Made by a program: the position numbers and the translations under genes
Origin: an uncultured Ilumatobacter sp.
Lineage (GTDB): Bacteria > Actinomycetota > Acidimicrobiia > Acidimicrobiales > Ilumatobacteraceae
DNA length: 64,000 bases
Direction: 5' to 3'
Assembly: GCA_905480335.1 (NCBI GenBank)
Contig: CAJQPY010000021.1
Location: 1 to 64,000 of the forward strand
Notes under the pieces: model-generated
Database searches by the model: none
Seen by the model: only the letters and a program-made list of their open reading frames with translations
What the model was told of the DNA's origin: nothing
Shown: positions 50,766 through 59,649 of the stretch, piece after piece
Layout: each line of letters begins with the position of its first letter
How positions within the stretch are numbered: position 1 is the stretch's first letter

Positions 50766-52367
50766 CTACCAGTCGGTCGGCGCGTAGTCCTTCAGGAACT
50801 GACCCCAGACATGTTCGCCAGTGTTGAGGCCGTCGATGAGCGGATCGACGATTCTGGCGGCGCCGTCGACGATGTCGAGCGGCGGGTGAAACCGGTGCTC
50901 CGCCGTCTTTGCTTCGGCGATTTCCACTGGATCCTCGTCGCTGACCCAGCCGGTGTCGACGCTATTCATGTTGATCCCTGCATCGTGGTAGTCGGTGGCC
51001 GACGTGCGCGTCATCATGTTCAATGCCGCCTTGGCCATGTTCGTGTGCGGGTGTTTCGTCGTCTTGCGCGGTCGATAAAACTGGCCTTCGACCGCCGACA
51101 CATTCACTATGTGTTTGTGGTCGCCCGGCGTTGCTTCCAGTAGCGATTTGAGGCGGGCGTTGAGCACGAACGGAGCGACCGCGTTGACGAGCTGGGTCTC
51201 GAGCAGTTCGACCGACGAAACTTCGTGCATCTGCAGTCGCCACGAATTCCGGCCGCGGAGATCGACCTGCTGAAGGTCCTGGTCGAGTTGCCCGTCGGGA
51301 AACAGGGTGTCGGTCGTCGGCCGGTCGTCGGGCAGCAACACCGCTTGCGACATCTCCGCGGCATGGGTCAACCCGGGATGCTCGATGGCGTCTGGGGGCA
51401 CAGGCATGGCCAACGACTTCGATGCTGCGGTCGAGGTCGAGGTTGCGGCTGACGCAGCCGCCTCGATCGCGGTCTCTCCGCCGCGGAGGGATTCGTACGA
51501 CCCGACGAGTCTCAGCACCTCCGGCGGGAGGGCAACGAGCGCCGCTGTCTCGTTGTCCATCATGTGCTCGTAGAAGGCCGGTGGGCGGCGGACGGTCTGG
51601 CACGCGTTGTTGACGATCGCGTCGAGTCGAGTGCGCGTCTCCAGAAGGTGGGCGCAGAACGCCTCGACACTCGAGGTGTGGCGCAGGTCGAGACCGAACA
51701 CCTCGAGTCGGTCGCCCCACTCGGCGAAGTCCGGTTCGGCGGCATAGCGCTTCGCTGCGTCCCGCGGAAACCGCGTCGCCACGATCAGTTCTGCACCGCA
51801 ACGCAGCAGCTTGATACCGGCCTGATAGCCGATCTTCACTCGGCCACCTGTGAGCAATACGACCATCCCACTCATGTCGGCGAGTTCCCCGCGCTTCGCA
51901 AAGTTCAGCGCGGCGCAGTTGGGGCATAGCTGGTCGTAGAAGTGATGGATCTCTCGGTAGCGGACCTTGCAGATATAGCAGTGCTGCGGATTGATGGTCC
52001 TGCGAAACGGTGGCGCGGCCGGATCGTCGTCGACGTCGTCCTGCTCGAACCGCCTCGGCGGATAGACGTCGGGTGTGGTGAAGACGGGACGGCTGCGCAA
52101 TGCGCGGATGCCGGTCTTGGCGAGGGTCTCGTCGTCACGTTGCGACTTCTGGCTCCGCCGTTGCTGTTGCAGCAACTTGGTCCGGCGACGGCGGATCTCA
52201 GGATCGGGGCAGAACACGTCACCCGCCGCATTGAAGAACGCTGCCTTCTCACTCGCGTCGAGTTCGTTCACCAACTCGGGAGCCGCGATGACGTCGCGCA
52301 GGACGGCCATCGCGTCGAGCAGCCGGCGACGGACGTCTTCGTCAGGTTGTCGATCACCGGCGGCCAC
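50766..52367 (-). CDS. SDR-family oxidoreductase with N-terminal zinc-ribbon-like region
   Basis: 533 residues, twice the usual SDR length. Residues 1-125 are charged and helical. Cys130-x2-Cys133 and Cys148-x2-Cys151 form a zinc-ribbon-like unit. The SDR domain begins near 165 with TGGRVKIG (173-180), a variant of TGxxxGIG; NNAC (253-256) follows. A low-complexity insert lies at about 297-350. Near the active site Ser424 is present, but the usual Tyr four residues before Lys446 is Thr442; Tyr431-x3-Lys435 might substitute. It starts 9 bp after the SpoU gene. Confidence 0.82.
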   Translation of the reverse strand: MAAGDRQPDEDVRRRLLDAMAVLRDVIAAPELVNELDASEKAAFFNAAGDVFCPDPEIRRRRTKLLQQQRRSQKSQRDDETLAKTGIRALRSRPVFTTPDVYPPRRFEQDDVDDDPAAPPFRRTINPQHCYICKVRYREIHHFYDQLCPNCAALNFAKRGELADMSGMVVLLTGGRVKIGYQAGIKLLRCGAELIVATRFPRDAAKRYAAEPDFAEWGDRLEVFGLDLRHTSSVEAFCAHLLETRTRLDAIVNNACQTVRRPPAFYEHMMDNETAALVALPPEVLRLVGSYESLRGGETAIEAAASAATSTSTAASKSLAMPVPPDAIEHPGLTHAAEMSQAVLLPDDRPTTDTLFPDGQLDQDLQQVDLRGRNSWRLQMHEVSSVELLETQLVNAVAPFVLNARLKSLLEATPGDHKHIVNVSAVEGQFYRPRKTTKHPHTNMAKAALNMMTRTSATDYHDAGINMNSVDTGWVSDEDPVEIAEAKTAEHRFHPPLDIVDGAARIVDPLIDGLNTGEHVWGQFLKDYAPTDW

Positions 52368-52376
52368 CGTCGGAAT

Positions 52377-53195
52377 CTACCGGCCACCCTGCGACGCGAC
52401 GGCGAACGTGATCGCCGCCGCATGGCCCACGTTCAACGAGTCGACCATCTCACTGATCGGGATCCTGACCTGCGAGGTCGCCGCATCGAGAGCAGCCTGG
52501 GTCAGTCCCGGGCCTTCCGCACCGAGCATAATCGCCAGGCGCGACGGGACGTCGGCGTTCCACAGTCCAATGGCGTCGGCAGCCGGCGTCATCGCCCACG
52601 ACCGGAATCCATGTGCATGCAGCGTGTCGAGCGCTCTCGGCCATTCGTCGGGCCCGGCCCGGGCCACGCGCATGTGCAGGATCTCGCCCATGCTGACCCG
52701 CACGGTACGGCGGTGGTACGGATCGGTGCAGGTCGGGCTGAGCACCATGCCGTCGATATCGAACGCCCGGGCGGCGCGGGCGATCGCTCCGACGTTCTCG
52801 TCGTCGTTGAGTGCCTCCAGCACGATCAATCGGGTGGACGTCGCAGCGAGTTGTTCGACGGTCCGCAGCGGCTTGCGGGACGCCGAGACGAGAACACCTC
52901 GTGGGAGATCGAAGCCGACGATGTCGTGCATCACGTCCCGGTCGGCCGCATACACCGGGACCCCGTGCAACTCCGGCTGGTCCATGAACGGCCGGAACCG
53001 GTTCACCCGGGAGGGCGACAGCAAGACCGACCGGAAGACGTGCCCCGAGTCGATGAGTCGTTCGATCGACACCCATCCCTCCGACAGGAAGTACTCATCG
53101 CCTTCCATCTCCCGGCGCGCCGCCTGGTCGTTCAATCGGCGGAAGTCGGACACCCGAGGATCGTCGGCATCACCGATCAAGGTCGTCTCGCCCAT
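52377..53195 (-). CDS. SpoU/TrmH-family RNA 2'-O-methyltransferase
   Basis: 272 residues. The N-terminal substrate-binding part (about 1-110) is followed by the SPOUT knot domain with NVGAIARAARAF, LGAEGPGLT and IPISEMVDSLNVGHAAAI, the three SpoU motifs. It methylates ribose in rRNA or tRNA with SAM. It is divergent from a PPOX gene across 28 bp and probably co-transcribed with the SDR gene. Confidence 0.92.
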   Translation of the reverse strand: MGETTLIGDADDPRVSDFRRLNDQAARREMEGDEYFLSEGWVSIERLIDSGHVFRSVLLSPSRVNRFRPFMDQPELHGVPVYAADRDVMHDIVGFDLPRGVLVSASRKPLRTVEQLAATSTRLIVLEALNDDENVGAIARAARAFDIDGMVLSPTCTDPYHRRTVRVSMGEILHMRVARAGPDEWPRALDTLHAHGFRSWAMTPAADAIGLWNADVPSRLAIMLGAEGPGLTQAALDAATSQVRIPISEMVDSLNVGHAAAITFAVASQGGR

Positions 53196-53223
53196 CGAGC
53201 TGACCGTATGTCATCGTCGAACC

Positions 53224-53736
53224 ATGCACGACGACTACGAGGACCTGACCGAGTGTGGGCTCAGCGAGCAACTTGAGCAGGAACTGCTCGACAAACAGCG
53301 CGAGTGCACGTTCATGTGGACGAACAAGGCCGGCGAGGCGTTCGGTGTGATCATGTCGTATCTGCCCCACGAGGGGACCCTGTGGCTGACCGCTGCCGAG
53401 CGGCGTGCTCGCATCTCAGCGATCCGGCGCTTCCCCCGCGCCTCTGTCTGCATCACAAGCACGGGGACCGACATGGGCACCGGGAAGACGGTCACGTACA
53501 AGGGCGAGTGCATCGTGCACTCTGACCGCGACGTGAAGGACTGGTTTTACCCAGTGTTTGCAGGGCGAATTCGTCCTGACGACGAGGTCGCCGCGACCAC
53601 ATTCCAGAAATTTCTCGACTCACCTGATCGTGTGGTCATCGAGTTCCGACCCGACGACAAGCTCGGCTTCGACAGCGCACTGATGTGGACGCGATCGCCG
53701 GCGGCCGGCAACAAGACACCTGCGCCCCGCCCCTGA
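53224..53736 (+). CDS. PPOX-fold (pyridoxamine 5'-phosphate oxidase-like) protein
   Basis: 170 residues from ATG 53224 (MHDDYEDLTECGL). The same frame is open far upstream, but that is the shadow of minus-strand genes. CTFMWTNKAGEAFGVIMSYL, LTAAERRARISAIRR and YKGECIVHSDRDV give the split-barrel flavin-binding pattern. It is related to the F420/FMN group; the substrate is unknown. Confidence 0.78.
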   Translation: MHDDYEDLTECGLSEQLEQELLDKQRECTFMWTNKAGEAFGVIMSYLPHEGTLWLTAAERRARISAIRRFPRASVCITSTGTDMGTGKTVTYKGECIVHSDRDVKDWFYPVFAGRIRPDDEVAATTFQKFLDSPDRVVIEFRPDDKLGFDSALMWTRSPAAGNKTPAPRP

Positions 53737-53813
53737 GTCGTAGCGCCGACCCAGACCGGTTCGCCACGAAGTAATGTGAGCGACTGTTTGTGGTCGCTGA
53801 ATGAAAGGGAAAC

Positions 53814-54773
53814 ATGGCTGGTGGTCTCGCTGGATTGCTCGACGACGTCGCAGCGCTCGCAAGGCTCGCGGCAGCATCAGTCGACGATGTCGGAGCGGCT
53901 GCAGGACGAGCAAGCGTAAAGGCTGCCGGTGTCGTGGTCGACGACACCGCGGTGACTCCGGCATACGTACAGGGACTCGCAGCGGAGCGCGAGCTCCCGA
54001 TCATCAAGCGGATCGCACTCGGCTCACTGCGAAACAAGTTGCTGATTATTCTCCCGGTAGCGCTGGTACTCAGCGCGATTGCACCGACACTCGTCGAGAT
54101 AATTCTGATAGCGGGCGGCACCTATCTCTGCTTCGAGGGTGCCGAGAAGATCTATCACCGCCTCAAGCACGACGATCATGACCACGACACCCCTGTCGTC
54201 ATGCAAGGGCCGGAGGCCGAGGAGAAGACAATCAAAGGAGCAATCCGTACCGACCTGATTCTCTCGGCCGAGATCATGGTGATCGCTTTAAAGGAGGTGA
54301 TTGACGAGGGCTTTCTTTCCCGGACCATCATCCTCGTCGTCGTCGCACTACTGATCACCGTCATCGTCTACGGCGTGGTCGCTCTTATCGTGAAGATGGA
54401 CGACATCGGGCTTGCGCTCGTTGGCCGGGACTCCGAGAGCACTCAACACGTTGGACGTTTGCTGGTCACCGGAATGCCGAAGGTGCTGTCGTTGCTGACG
54501 ATCGTCGGCACCACAGCGATGCTTTGGGTCGGTGGCCACATCCTGCTTGTCGGTGCCGACGAACTCGGCTGGCACGCTCCCTATGATTTGGTCCATGACC
54601 TGGAGAAGCAGGTCAAGGATGTCGCCGGCATCGGCGGGTTTCTCGCCTGGCTCGTCAACACCTTGTGTTCTGCGCTTGTCGGACTCGGCGTGGGCTTCCT
54701 CGTGGTAGCGATTGTCTCGCGCTTGCATCGCAGCGCAGAAGATGCCAACGAGCTGCGTACCGACGTTCACTGA
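53814..54773 (+). CDS. DUF808 (YedI-like) membrane protein
   Basis: 319 residues. The family start AGGLAGLLDDVAALARLAAAS is unmistakable, followed by SVKAAGVVVDDTAVTPAYV, six or so membrane helices and a His/Asp-rich loop (HDDHDHD, about 121-127). DUF808 proteins are inner-membrane proteins of unknown role. A GAAAGGGAAAC ribosome site precedes ATG. It stands alone. Confidence 0.9.
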   Translation: MAGGLAGLLDDVAALARLAAASVDDVGAAAGRASVKAAGVVVDDTAVTPAYVQGLAAERELPIIKRIALGSLRNKLLIILPVALVLSAIAPTLVEIILIAGGTYLCFEGAEKIYHRLKHDDHDHDTPVVMQGPEAEEKTIKGAIRTDLILSAEIMVIALKEVIDEGFLSRTIILVVVALLITVIVYGVVALIVKMDDIGLALVGRDSESTQHVGRLLVTGMPKVLSLLTIVGTTAMLWVGGHILLVGADELGWHAPYDLVHDLEKQVKDVAGIGGFLAWLVNTLCSALVGLGVGFLVVAIVSRLHRSAEDANELRTDVH

Positions 54774-54929
54774 GCGCTTCAGGGATGCGGGGGAACCAGG
54801 TTCCGTACCCACCCGGGTCTGCCGCCGTCAATAAACAAAAAGGTGCGAACGCATGCATCGCCAACCGAGGACAGCGTGGCTGATGCAGACGGGGACGCCA
54901 GCGACGGGGGTCATTGTTGCAATCGGTGG

Positions 54930-55160
54930 CTACTCACTCTTTGCCCCTACTTGAAACCATCCGTTGCCGACCAGCTCACGGTAAGCAACGAACTGCCAGC
55001 AGAGCTGCTCGTCGCTTTCACCCTGCGCGTCGATGTCGAAGCTCACATTCGAACTTGATCCGCAGCCAACACAGGCAATCTCGAGCCGTGTCAGATCACC
55101 ATCGATACTCACTGCCGCCGCTGCACAACTGAGGCCGACCACGAGAGCCGGGTTGCGCAT
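54930..55160 (-). CDS. Small hypothetical protein with a C-x2-C motif
   Basis: 76 residues. The N-terminus could be a weak hydrophobic signal (PALVVGLSCAAAAVS). IACVGCGSSS holds a Cys pair, and the end (FVAYRELVGNGWFQVG) looks protein-like. GAAGGG lies seven bases before ATG. No family is recognised, and base use is less biased than in neighbours, so it may be spurious. Confidence 0.3.
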   Translation of the reverse strand: MRNPALVVGLSCAAAAVSIDGDLTRLEIACVGCGSSSNVSFDIDAQGESDEQLCWQFVAYRELVGNGWFQVGAKSE

Positions 55161-55296
55161 GATGCTGCCCTTCAGCGGTCATGTCGAAAGCATTGCCGGC
55201 CAGGACGTGGGCCTGATCCTCGTTGCCAATCGAGACACGATCGCCGACCTCAACATCGTCGTTGAGCAACTTGAGATCGGGCTTGATCTTCTCCAA
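55096..55296 (-). CDS. Small hypothetical ORF
   Basis: 66 residues from TTG 55296. The first two thirds (LKLLNDDVEVGDRVSIGNE) look like a genuine beta-rich protein, but the tail does not. It overlaps the small gene at 54930-55160 in another frame. Both might be pieces of one broken gene. Low confidence. Confidence 0.2.
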   Translation of the reverse strand: MEKIKPDLKLLNDDVEVGDRVSIGNEDQAHVLAGNAFDMTAEGQHHAQPGSRGRPQLCSGGSEYRW

Positions 55297-55332
55297 CCCG
55301 AATGCGCGCCGCTCGCCGCGTCTTAGCCGGCC

Positions 55333-57105
55333 TCAGCCGCGTACGAGGCGTCCAGGGTGCTCTCCGGTTTCGGTGTCGTGCTCAAGGGTGACGACCCCGT
55401 TACAAAGGGTTGCGAGGTAGCCCGAGACCGGCTGCATCAACCGCGTTCCGCCTGCCGGGAGATCATGATGCGCGACCGGAGCCGAGACCGAAAGATTGGC
55501 ATGGTCGATCACATTGACATCGGCACGCTTTCCGACTCCGAGCGTACCGCGATCACTGAAGCCGTAAAGCTCAGCATTGCGCGCTGTTTGCTTTTTGACG
55601 ATGAACTCGATCGGAAGTTGTTCGCCGACACGATCCCTGGTCCAATAATTCAACTGCGTGGTCGGTGCCGTACCGTCGCAGATCAGCGTCACGTGGGCGC
55701 CTGCATCGCTGAGGCCGGTCACGGTGTTCGGGTCGAGCAACATTTCACGCAGCACGTTCATCCGGTCCGACACGTCCACCGCACTCAGCGAGGCGAAGCG
55801 GGTGCCACCGTCTTCGAGCATGAAGTCGTACAGGTAGTCCAACGGCTCGGTTCCGGCAGCTGCAGCTCGGGCGCCGATTGTTTCGCTGAGCGCCGGTTCA
55901 AGTTCGACCGGGTTGCCCATCGGATACATCACCGGTGCAGCTCGATTGAACAGGCCATACACGTTCTCCATCGACCCGGGCTCCTTCGGTCGAATGTCCG
56001 GTTCGGCGATCAGCGTTGCCTTCATGTCCGGATCGCGCATTGCGACCACCCGTTCCGCAAGCGGCAGGCTGGCAAGCTTCTCGAGGTAGGTCGGCTTGCG
56101 CATAAATGCGTGATACCCGCTGAGGCCCGTCAGGAATCCGATCGGCCGCGATGACACCTGCGGGTAGAGCTGCGCGCCGGCCCCGTTCGCGTCGCTGGTC
56201 ATCCGGAGGATCTCGCGCCACAGATCAGGGTCGTAGTCGGGCGATTGCACAAGCGTGAACGTGACGGGTCGCCCGCTGGCGAGCGAAAAGCGGCGCATCA
56301 AGTCGTGCTCTGCTTCTTGTGTGGTGCGCTCGCCTCCGAGTGCTTCGAGCTTGCCGACGGTGCCCGCCGGGATCATCTCGAACACACCCTTGCCGACGCC
56401 ACGCATACAGTCGGCGATCGTAAGCAGCTCCTCGTCAGCGGCGAAGGTGCCCGGGACAGGCTCGCCCCACAGTGCACGGTGACCGACGGTGCGTGAGGTA
56501 CTAAATCCGACCGCGCCTGCGTCGAGCGCCTCGGCGACAATGCGGCCCATTACATCAAGATCGTCGGCCGTTGCGTCTTCGTTCAGACGACCGCGTTCAC
56601 CCATCGCGTAGAAGCGAACGGCGCCGTGAGCGATCTGCGCGCCAATGTCAAGGGCGTACTCGCGACTCTCGATGTAGTCAAGGTACTCGGCGAATGTTTC
56701 CCACTGCCCCCAATCGATACCTTCGTGGAGCGCTGCACCCGGGATGTCCTCGACGCCTTCCATCAGTTCGATCAGCGTCTGCTCGGACCCGGGAGCAACC
56801 GGCGCAAATCCGACACCGCAGTTGCCCATCACGACGGTAGTGACGCCGTTATGGGACGACGGTGCAATCTGTGAATCCCAGCTGACCTGGCCGTCGTAGT
56901 GCGTGTGCACATCGACCCAGCCAGGCGTAACGATCGCACCGTCGGCATCGATCGTTCGATGAGCCGCCGCAGTGATGGTTCCGCCCACCTCGGCGATGAC
57001 TCCATCACGAATCGCGAGGTCACCATCGACCGCTTCCGCTCCGGTTCCGTCAATCAAATTCCCGTTCTTGATGACGATGTCGTACACGACTGTGCTCACT
57101 TCCAT
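55333..57105 (-). CDS. N-acyl-D-amino-acid deacylase-like amidohydrolase
   Basis: 590 residues. [12 protein letters not shown], then [17 protein letters not shown] (H-x-H and family-specific context), GNCGVGFAP with the metal Cys, and [14 protein letters not shown] near 470 are typical of D-aminoacylases. It removes the acyl group from N-acyl-D-amino acids or related amides. Two starts are possible, ATG 57105 or GTG 57090. It is preceded by an alpha/beta hydrolase and an aldo/keto reductase on the same strand. Confidence 0.9.
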   Translation of the reverse strand: MEVSTVVYDIVIKNGNLIDGTGAEAVDGDLAIRDGVIAEVGGTITAAAHRTIDADGAIVTPGWVDVHTHYDGQVSWDSQIAPSSHNGVTTVVMGNCGVGFAPVAPGSEQTLIELMEGVEDIPGAALHEGIDWGQWETFAEYLDYIESREYALDIGAQIAHGAVRFYAMGERGRLNEDATADDLDVMGRIVAEALDAGAVGFSTSRTVGHRALWGEPVPGTFAADEELLTIADCMRGVGKGVFEMIPAGTVGKLEALGGERTTQEAEHDLMRRFSLASGRPVTFTLVQSPDYDPDLWREILRMTSDANGAGAQLYPQVSSRPIGFLTGLSGYHAFMRKPTYLEKLASLPLAERVVAMRDPDMKATLIAEPDIRPKEPGSMENVYGLFNRAAPVMYPMGNPVELEPALSETIGARAAAAGTEPLDYLYDFMLEDGGTRFASLSAVDVSDRMNVLREMLLDPNTVTGLSDAGAHVTLICDGTAPTTQLNYWTRDRVGEQLPIEFIVKKQTARNAELYGFSDRGTLGVGKRADVNVIDHANLSVSAPVAHHDLPAGGTRLMQPVSGYLATLCNGVVTLEHDTETGEHPGRLVRG

Positions 57106-57186
57106 TGGACTTCGACTGTGATCGACGGTAACCGCGCCTGATGTGGGGTCAAGAGTCAGGCACTCCCGCTCAATCGGCCGTCTCGG

Positions 57187-58032
57187 CTATGGCGTAATCT
57201 CGTCGCCGCTCGACACGAACTCCCTAACGACAACAATGAATGCCTCGAAGTCCTCACGGTGAATGTTGTGGCCGGTCCCCTCGATTCGTCGGCTGGTCAC
57301 CTGATCACTGAGTTCGACCATGCGTCGTGCGACGTCGTCGGTGACGATGCCGCCACAGTTGGCTTCCCCGCGAAGCAGCAGCGTTGGGCAGTCGATGGCG
57401 GCCACAACCGAACCCCATCCGACGGTGGAGAGATCGTCGGCAGCGCCGGGTTGCACCTGCTGTTTCGACTCGATCCAGGTGTCGTACTCCGTGTCGGGCC
57501 AGTCAGGGTGCTGCTGACGACCAAGCTTGGCTAGGTCGGTGTCGGTCATATCAGCGAACGAACCGAGCCAGCCGCGGATCGCCTCGCGCTCCGATGCCCG
57601 CAGGTCACCGTCAAGCTCGCGATCAGCGGCCCACGGGGGATCGATCAGGACCAGTCGTGCGGCATGACCAGGGTGCATCGCAGCGAAATGAGCGACGGTC
57701 CGCGCTCCGAGTGAATGACCCATGAACGACGGATGCTCAAGTCCCAGCGCGTCAACAACTGTCGCTAGATCCTCAGTTAAAGACGATGCCGGTGTGTTGG
57801 GGCTCGATGAACGACCGTGATGCCGCGCGTCGACCATCACCAAGTCGGCGTCATCCTCAAGTGCCGCAGCAACGCGCCACCAGCAGCGGCCGCTGTCTCC
57901 GAGCCCATGAGCAAGGACCAGCGTCGGTCGATCAGCCCGGCCCACTCGATACACGTGGAGGGTGACGTCGCCCGCCACGACATCGAACTCATCCCACCGA
58001 GCTGTCACATCGCCCGCCCGCTTACTCACCAT
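57187..58032 (-). CDS. Alpha/beta hydrolase with Ser nucleophile
   Basis: 281 residues. LAHGLGDSGRCWWRV carries the oxyanion HG, GHSLGART the nucleophile Ser, LLLRGE the acid-strand region and EGTGHNIHRED the catalytic His. Probably an esterase, lactonase or C-C hydrolase. The start overlaps the end of the aldo/keto reductase gene by 7 bp (GTG at 58029 would give a GTGA overlap), so the two are one transcription unit. Confidence 0.9.
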   Translation of the reverse strand: MVSKRAGDVTARWDEFDVVAGDVTLHVYRVGRADRPTLVLAHGLGDSGRCWWRVAAALEDDADLVMVDARHHGRSSSPNTPASSLTEDLATVVDALGLEHPSFMGHSLGARTVAHFAAMHPGHAARLVLIDPPWAADRELDGDLRASEREAIRGWLGSFADMTDTDLAKLGRQQHPDWPDTEYDTWIESKQQVQPGAADDLSTVGWGSVVAAIDCPTLLLRGEANCGGIVTDDVARRMVELSDQVTSRRIEGTGHNIHREDFEAFIVVVREFVSSGDEITP

Positions 58033-58994
58033 GCGTATGCCTCGGGCGCCGGGCCTGGGCCTGGGAAGATCTCATCGAGCCGGCGGAGCACGTCTTCGGT
58101 GAGCCGAACCGACGGCGCGCGGAGCGCGTCGTTGAGCTGCTCCACGGTGCGTGGCCCGACAACCGGTGCCGTAACCGCTGGTTGATGGAGCAGCCATGCA
58201 ATGCCAACGGTCGCCGACGACTCGCCGAGTTCGCTGCACAGTCGCTCCCACGCCTCAAGCTGCGGTCGCAACTGTGCAACTCGCTCGTGCATATGTTGAG
58301 AAGCCCGCCGTCCCACCTCATCGGCCGAAAGCACGCCAGCAAGCAGACCGCCAGCCAACGGACTCCATGGCAGCACGCCAACGCCATACGCCTCGCACGC
58401 CGGGATTACCTCGAGTTCTATGGTCCGTTCAACGAGGTTGTAGAGACTCTGCTCCGACACCAGCCCGAGGAAGTGCCGCGATGCCGCCGCCTCGTTGGCC
58501 TGCGCAACGGTCCAACCGGCGAAGTTGCTCGATCCGACGTAGGAGATCTTGCCCTGTGCAACAAGAATCTCCATTGCCTGCCACACCTCATCCCACGGAG
58601 CAGTTCGATCGATGTGGTGCATCTGGTAAACGTCGATGTGATCGGTCTGTAGCCGACGCAGGCTGGCATCGCAGGCGAGCCGGATATGACGGGCCGACAG
58701 GCCTCGATCGTTCGGACGGTCCGACATTGGCTCGTAGAGCTTGGTGGCGAGCACGACTTTCTCGCGTCGGCCTGCCCCCTGCGCCAACCAGCCGCCAATG
58801 ATCGATTCGGTGGCACCGACGCCGAGCGGCCCGCCATACTGGTCAGCGGTGTCCACGAAGTTTATGTCGTTGTCGAGGGCGTGGTCGAGAAGCTTGAACG
58901 AATCGGCTTCAACTGTATTTGGACCAAAGTTCATCGTTCCGAGGCAAATTTCACTGACCTTCAGGGCGGTCCGACCCAGTCGTCGATGTCGCAT
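58026..58994 (-). CDS. Aldo/keto reductase
   Basis: 322 residues, TIM barrel. The catalytic set is visible: Asp in NFVDTADQYGG with Tyr following, Lys in VVLATKLYEP and His in QMHHIDR. The NADPH site is near PVVGPRTVEQLNDAL. It reduces aldehydes or ketones. It is divergent from the GcvR-like gene across about 134 bp and coupled to the downstream alpha/beta hydrolase. Confidence 0.92.
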   Translation of the reverse strand: MRHRRLGRTALKVSEICLGTMNFGPNTVEADSFKLLDHALDNDINFVDTADQYGGPLGVGATESIIGGWLAQGAGRREKVVLATKLYEPMSDRPNDRGLSARHIRLACDASLRRLQTDHIDVYQMHHIDRTAPWDEVWQAMEILVAQGKISYVGSSNFAGWTVAQANEAAASRHFLGLVSEQSLYNLVERTIELEVIPACEAYGVGVLPWSPLAGGLLAGVLSADEVGRRASQHMHERVAQLRPQLEAWERLCSELGESSATVGIAWLLHQPAVTAPVVGPRTVEQLNDALRAPSVRLTEDVLRRLDEIFPGPGPAPEAYAW

Positions 58995-59128
58995 CGATAC
59001 TTCTCTATCACTTCAGCTCGACCATGTCGGCAAACCATTCCTCACGGATCACATGGTTCGAGTCGCTACGCAACTGCTCGATCAGCCCGAGGGACACCGT
59101 CGTCATCCGAGCCTGTATTCTCGACCAG

Positions 59129-59647
59129 GTGACGACGCTCATCCTCACAGTGATCGGTGACGACCGGTCAGGCCTGGTGGAGGCACTCTCGAACGTCGTC
59201 ACCCGGCATGAGGGAAACTGGCACCGCAGCAGCATGGCTCGTCTCGGCTCGAAGTTCGCCGGGATCGTCGAGGTCTCGGTCGCCGAGACCCGTGTCGGCG
59301 ACCTAACAGCCGAACTGGATCCGCTGGCAACGCAGGGGCTTCTCGACATCACTGTCGAGCGCGTGACCGAAATGTCTCCCGCAGCAGTCGGCCCACGTTG
59401 GGAGTTGCGGCTCGTGGGTCAGGACCGCCCGGGCATCGTTCACGAAATCGCATATGCACTCGCACGTAGCGGGCTCAGTATTGAGGAACTTCAGACGTCG
59501 ACGAGCAGCGCCCCCATGTCAGCAGAAATCCTGTTCGAAGCCACTGCAGTCATTGCGGCAACGAGCGACTCGGACCACGAGGCTCTTGCCCGCGAGCTAG
59601 AGGCACTGGCAAACGAATTAATGGTCGACATCGAACCGACTGACTGA
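59129..59647 (+). CDS. Tandem ACT-domain protein, GcvR-like
   Basis: 172 residues from GTG 59129 (VTTLILTVIGDDRSGLVEAL). Two ACT domains are evident: residues 1-80 with GDDRSGLVEALS and about 88-165 with GQDRPGIVHEIAYALARSG. GcvR in enterobacteria is a regulator of glycine cleavage; in actinobacteria the role is not defined. It ends 2 bp before the large flippase-like gene and is likely co-transcribed. Confidence 0.83.
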   Translation: MTTLILTVIGDDRSGLVEALSNVVTRHEGNWHRSSMARLGSKFAGIVEVSVAETRVGDLTAELDPLATQGLLDITVERVTEMSPAAVGPRWELRLVGQDRPGIVHEIAYALARSGLSIEELQTSTSSAPMSAEILFEATAVIAATSDSDHEALARELEALANELMVDIEPTD

Positions 59648-59649
59648 CC

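Noticed and set aside
52075-53223. Long plus-strand open frame continuous with the PPOX gene (553 codons)
   Set aside because: The part before 53224 lies opposite the SDR and SpoU genes and has no protein-like content; only the part from ATG 53224 is supported.
51942-53276. 444-codon plus-strand open frame
   Set aside because: Antisense shadow of the well-supported SpoU and SDR genes; Arg/His/Asp-rich composition typical of high-GC shadows.
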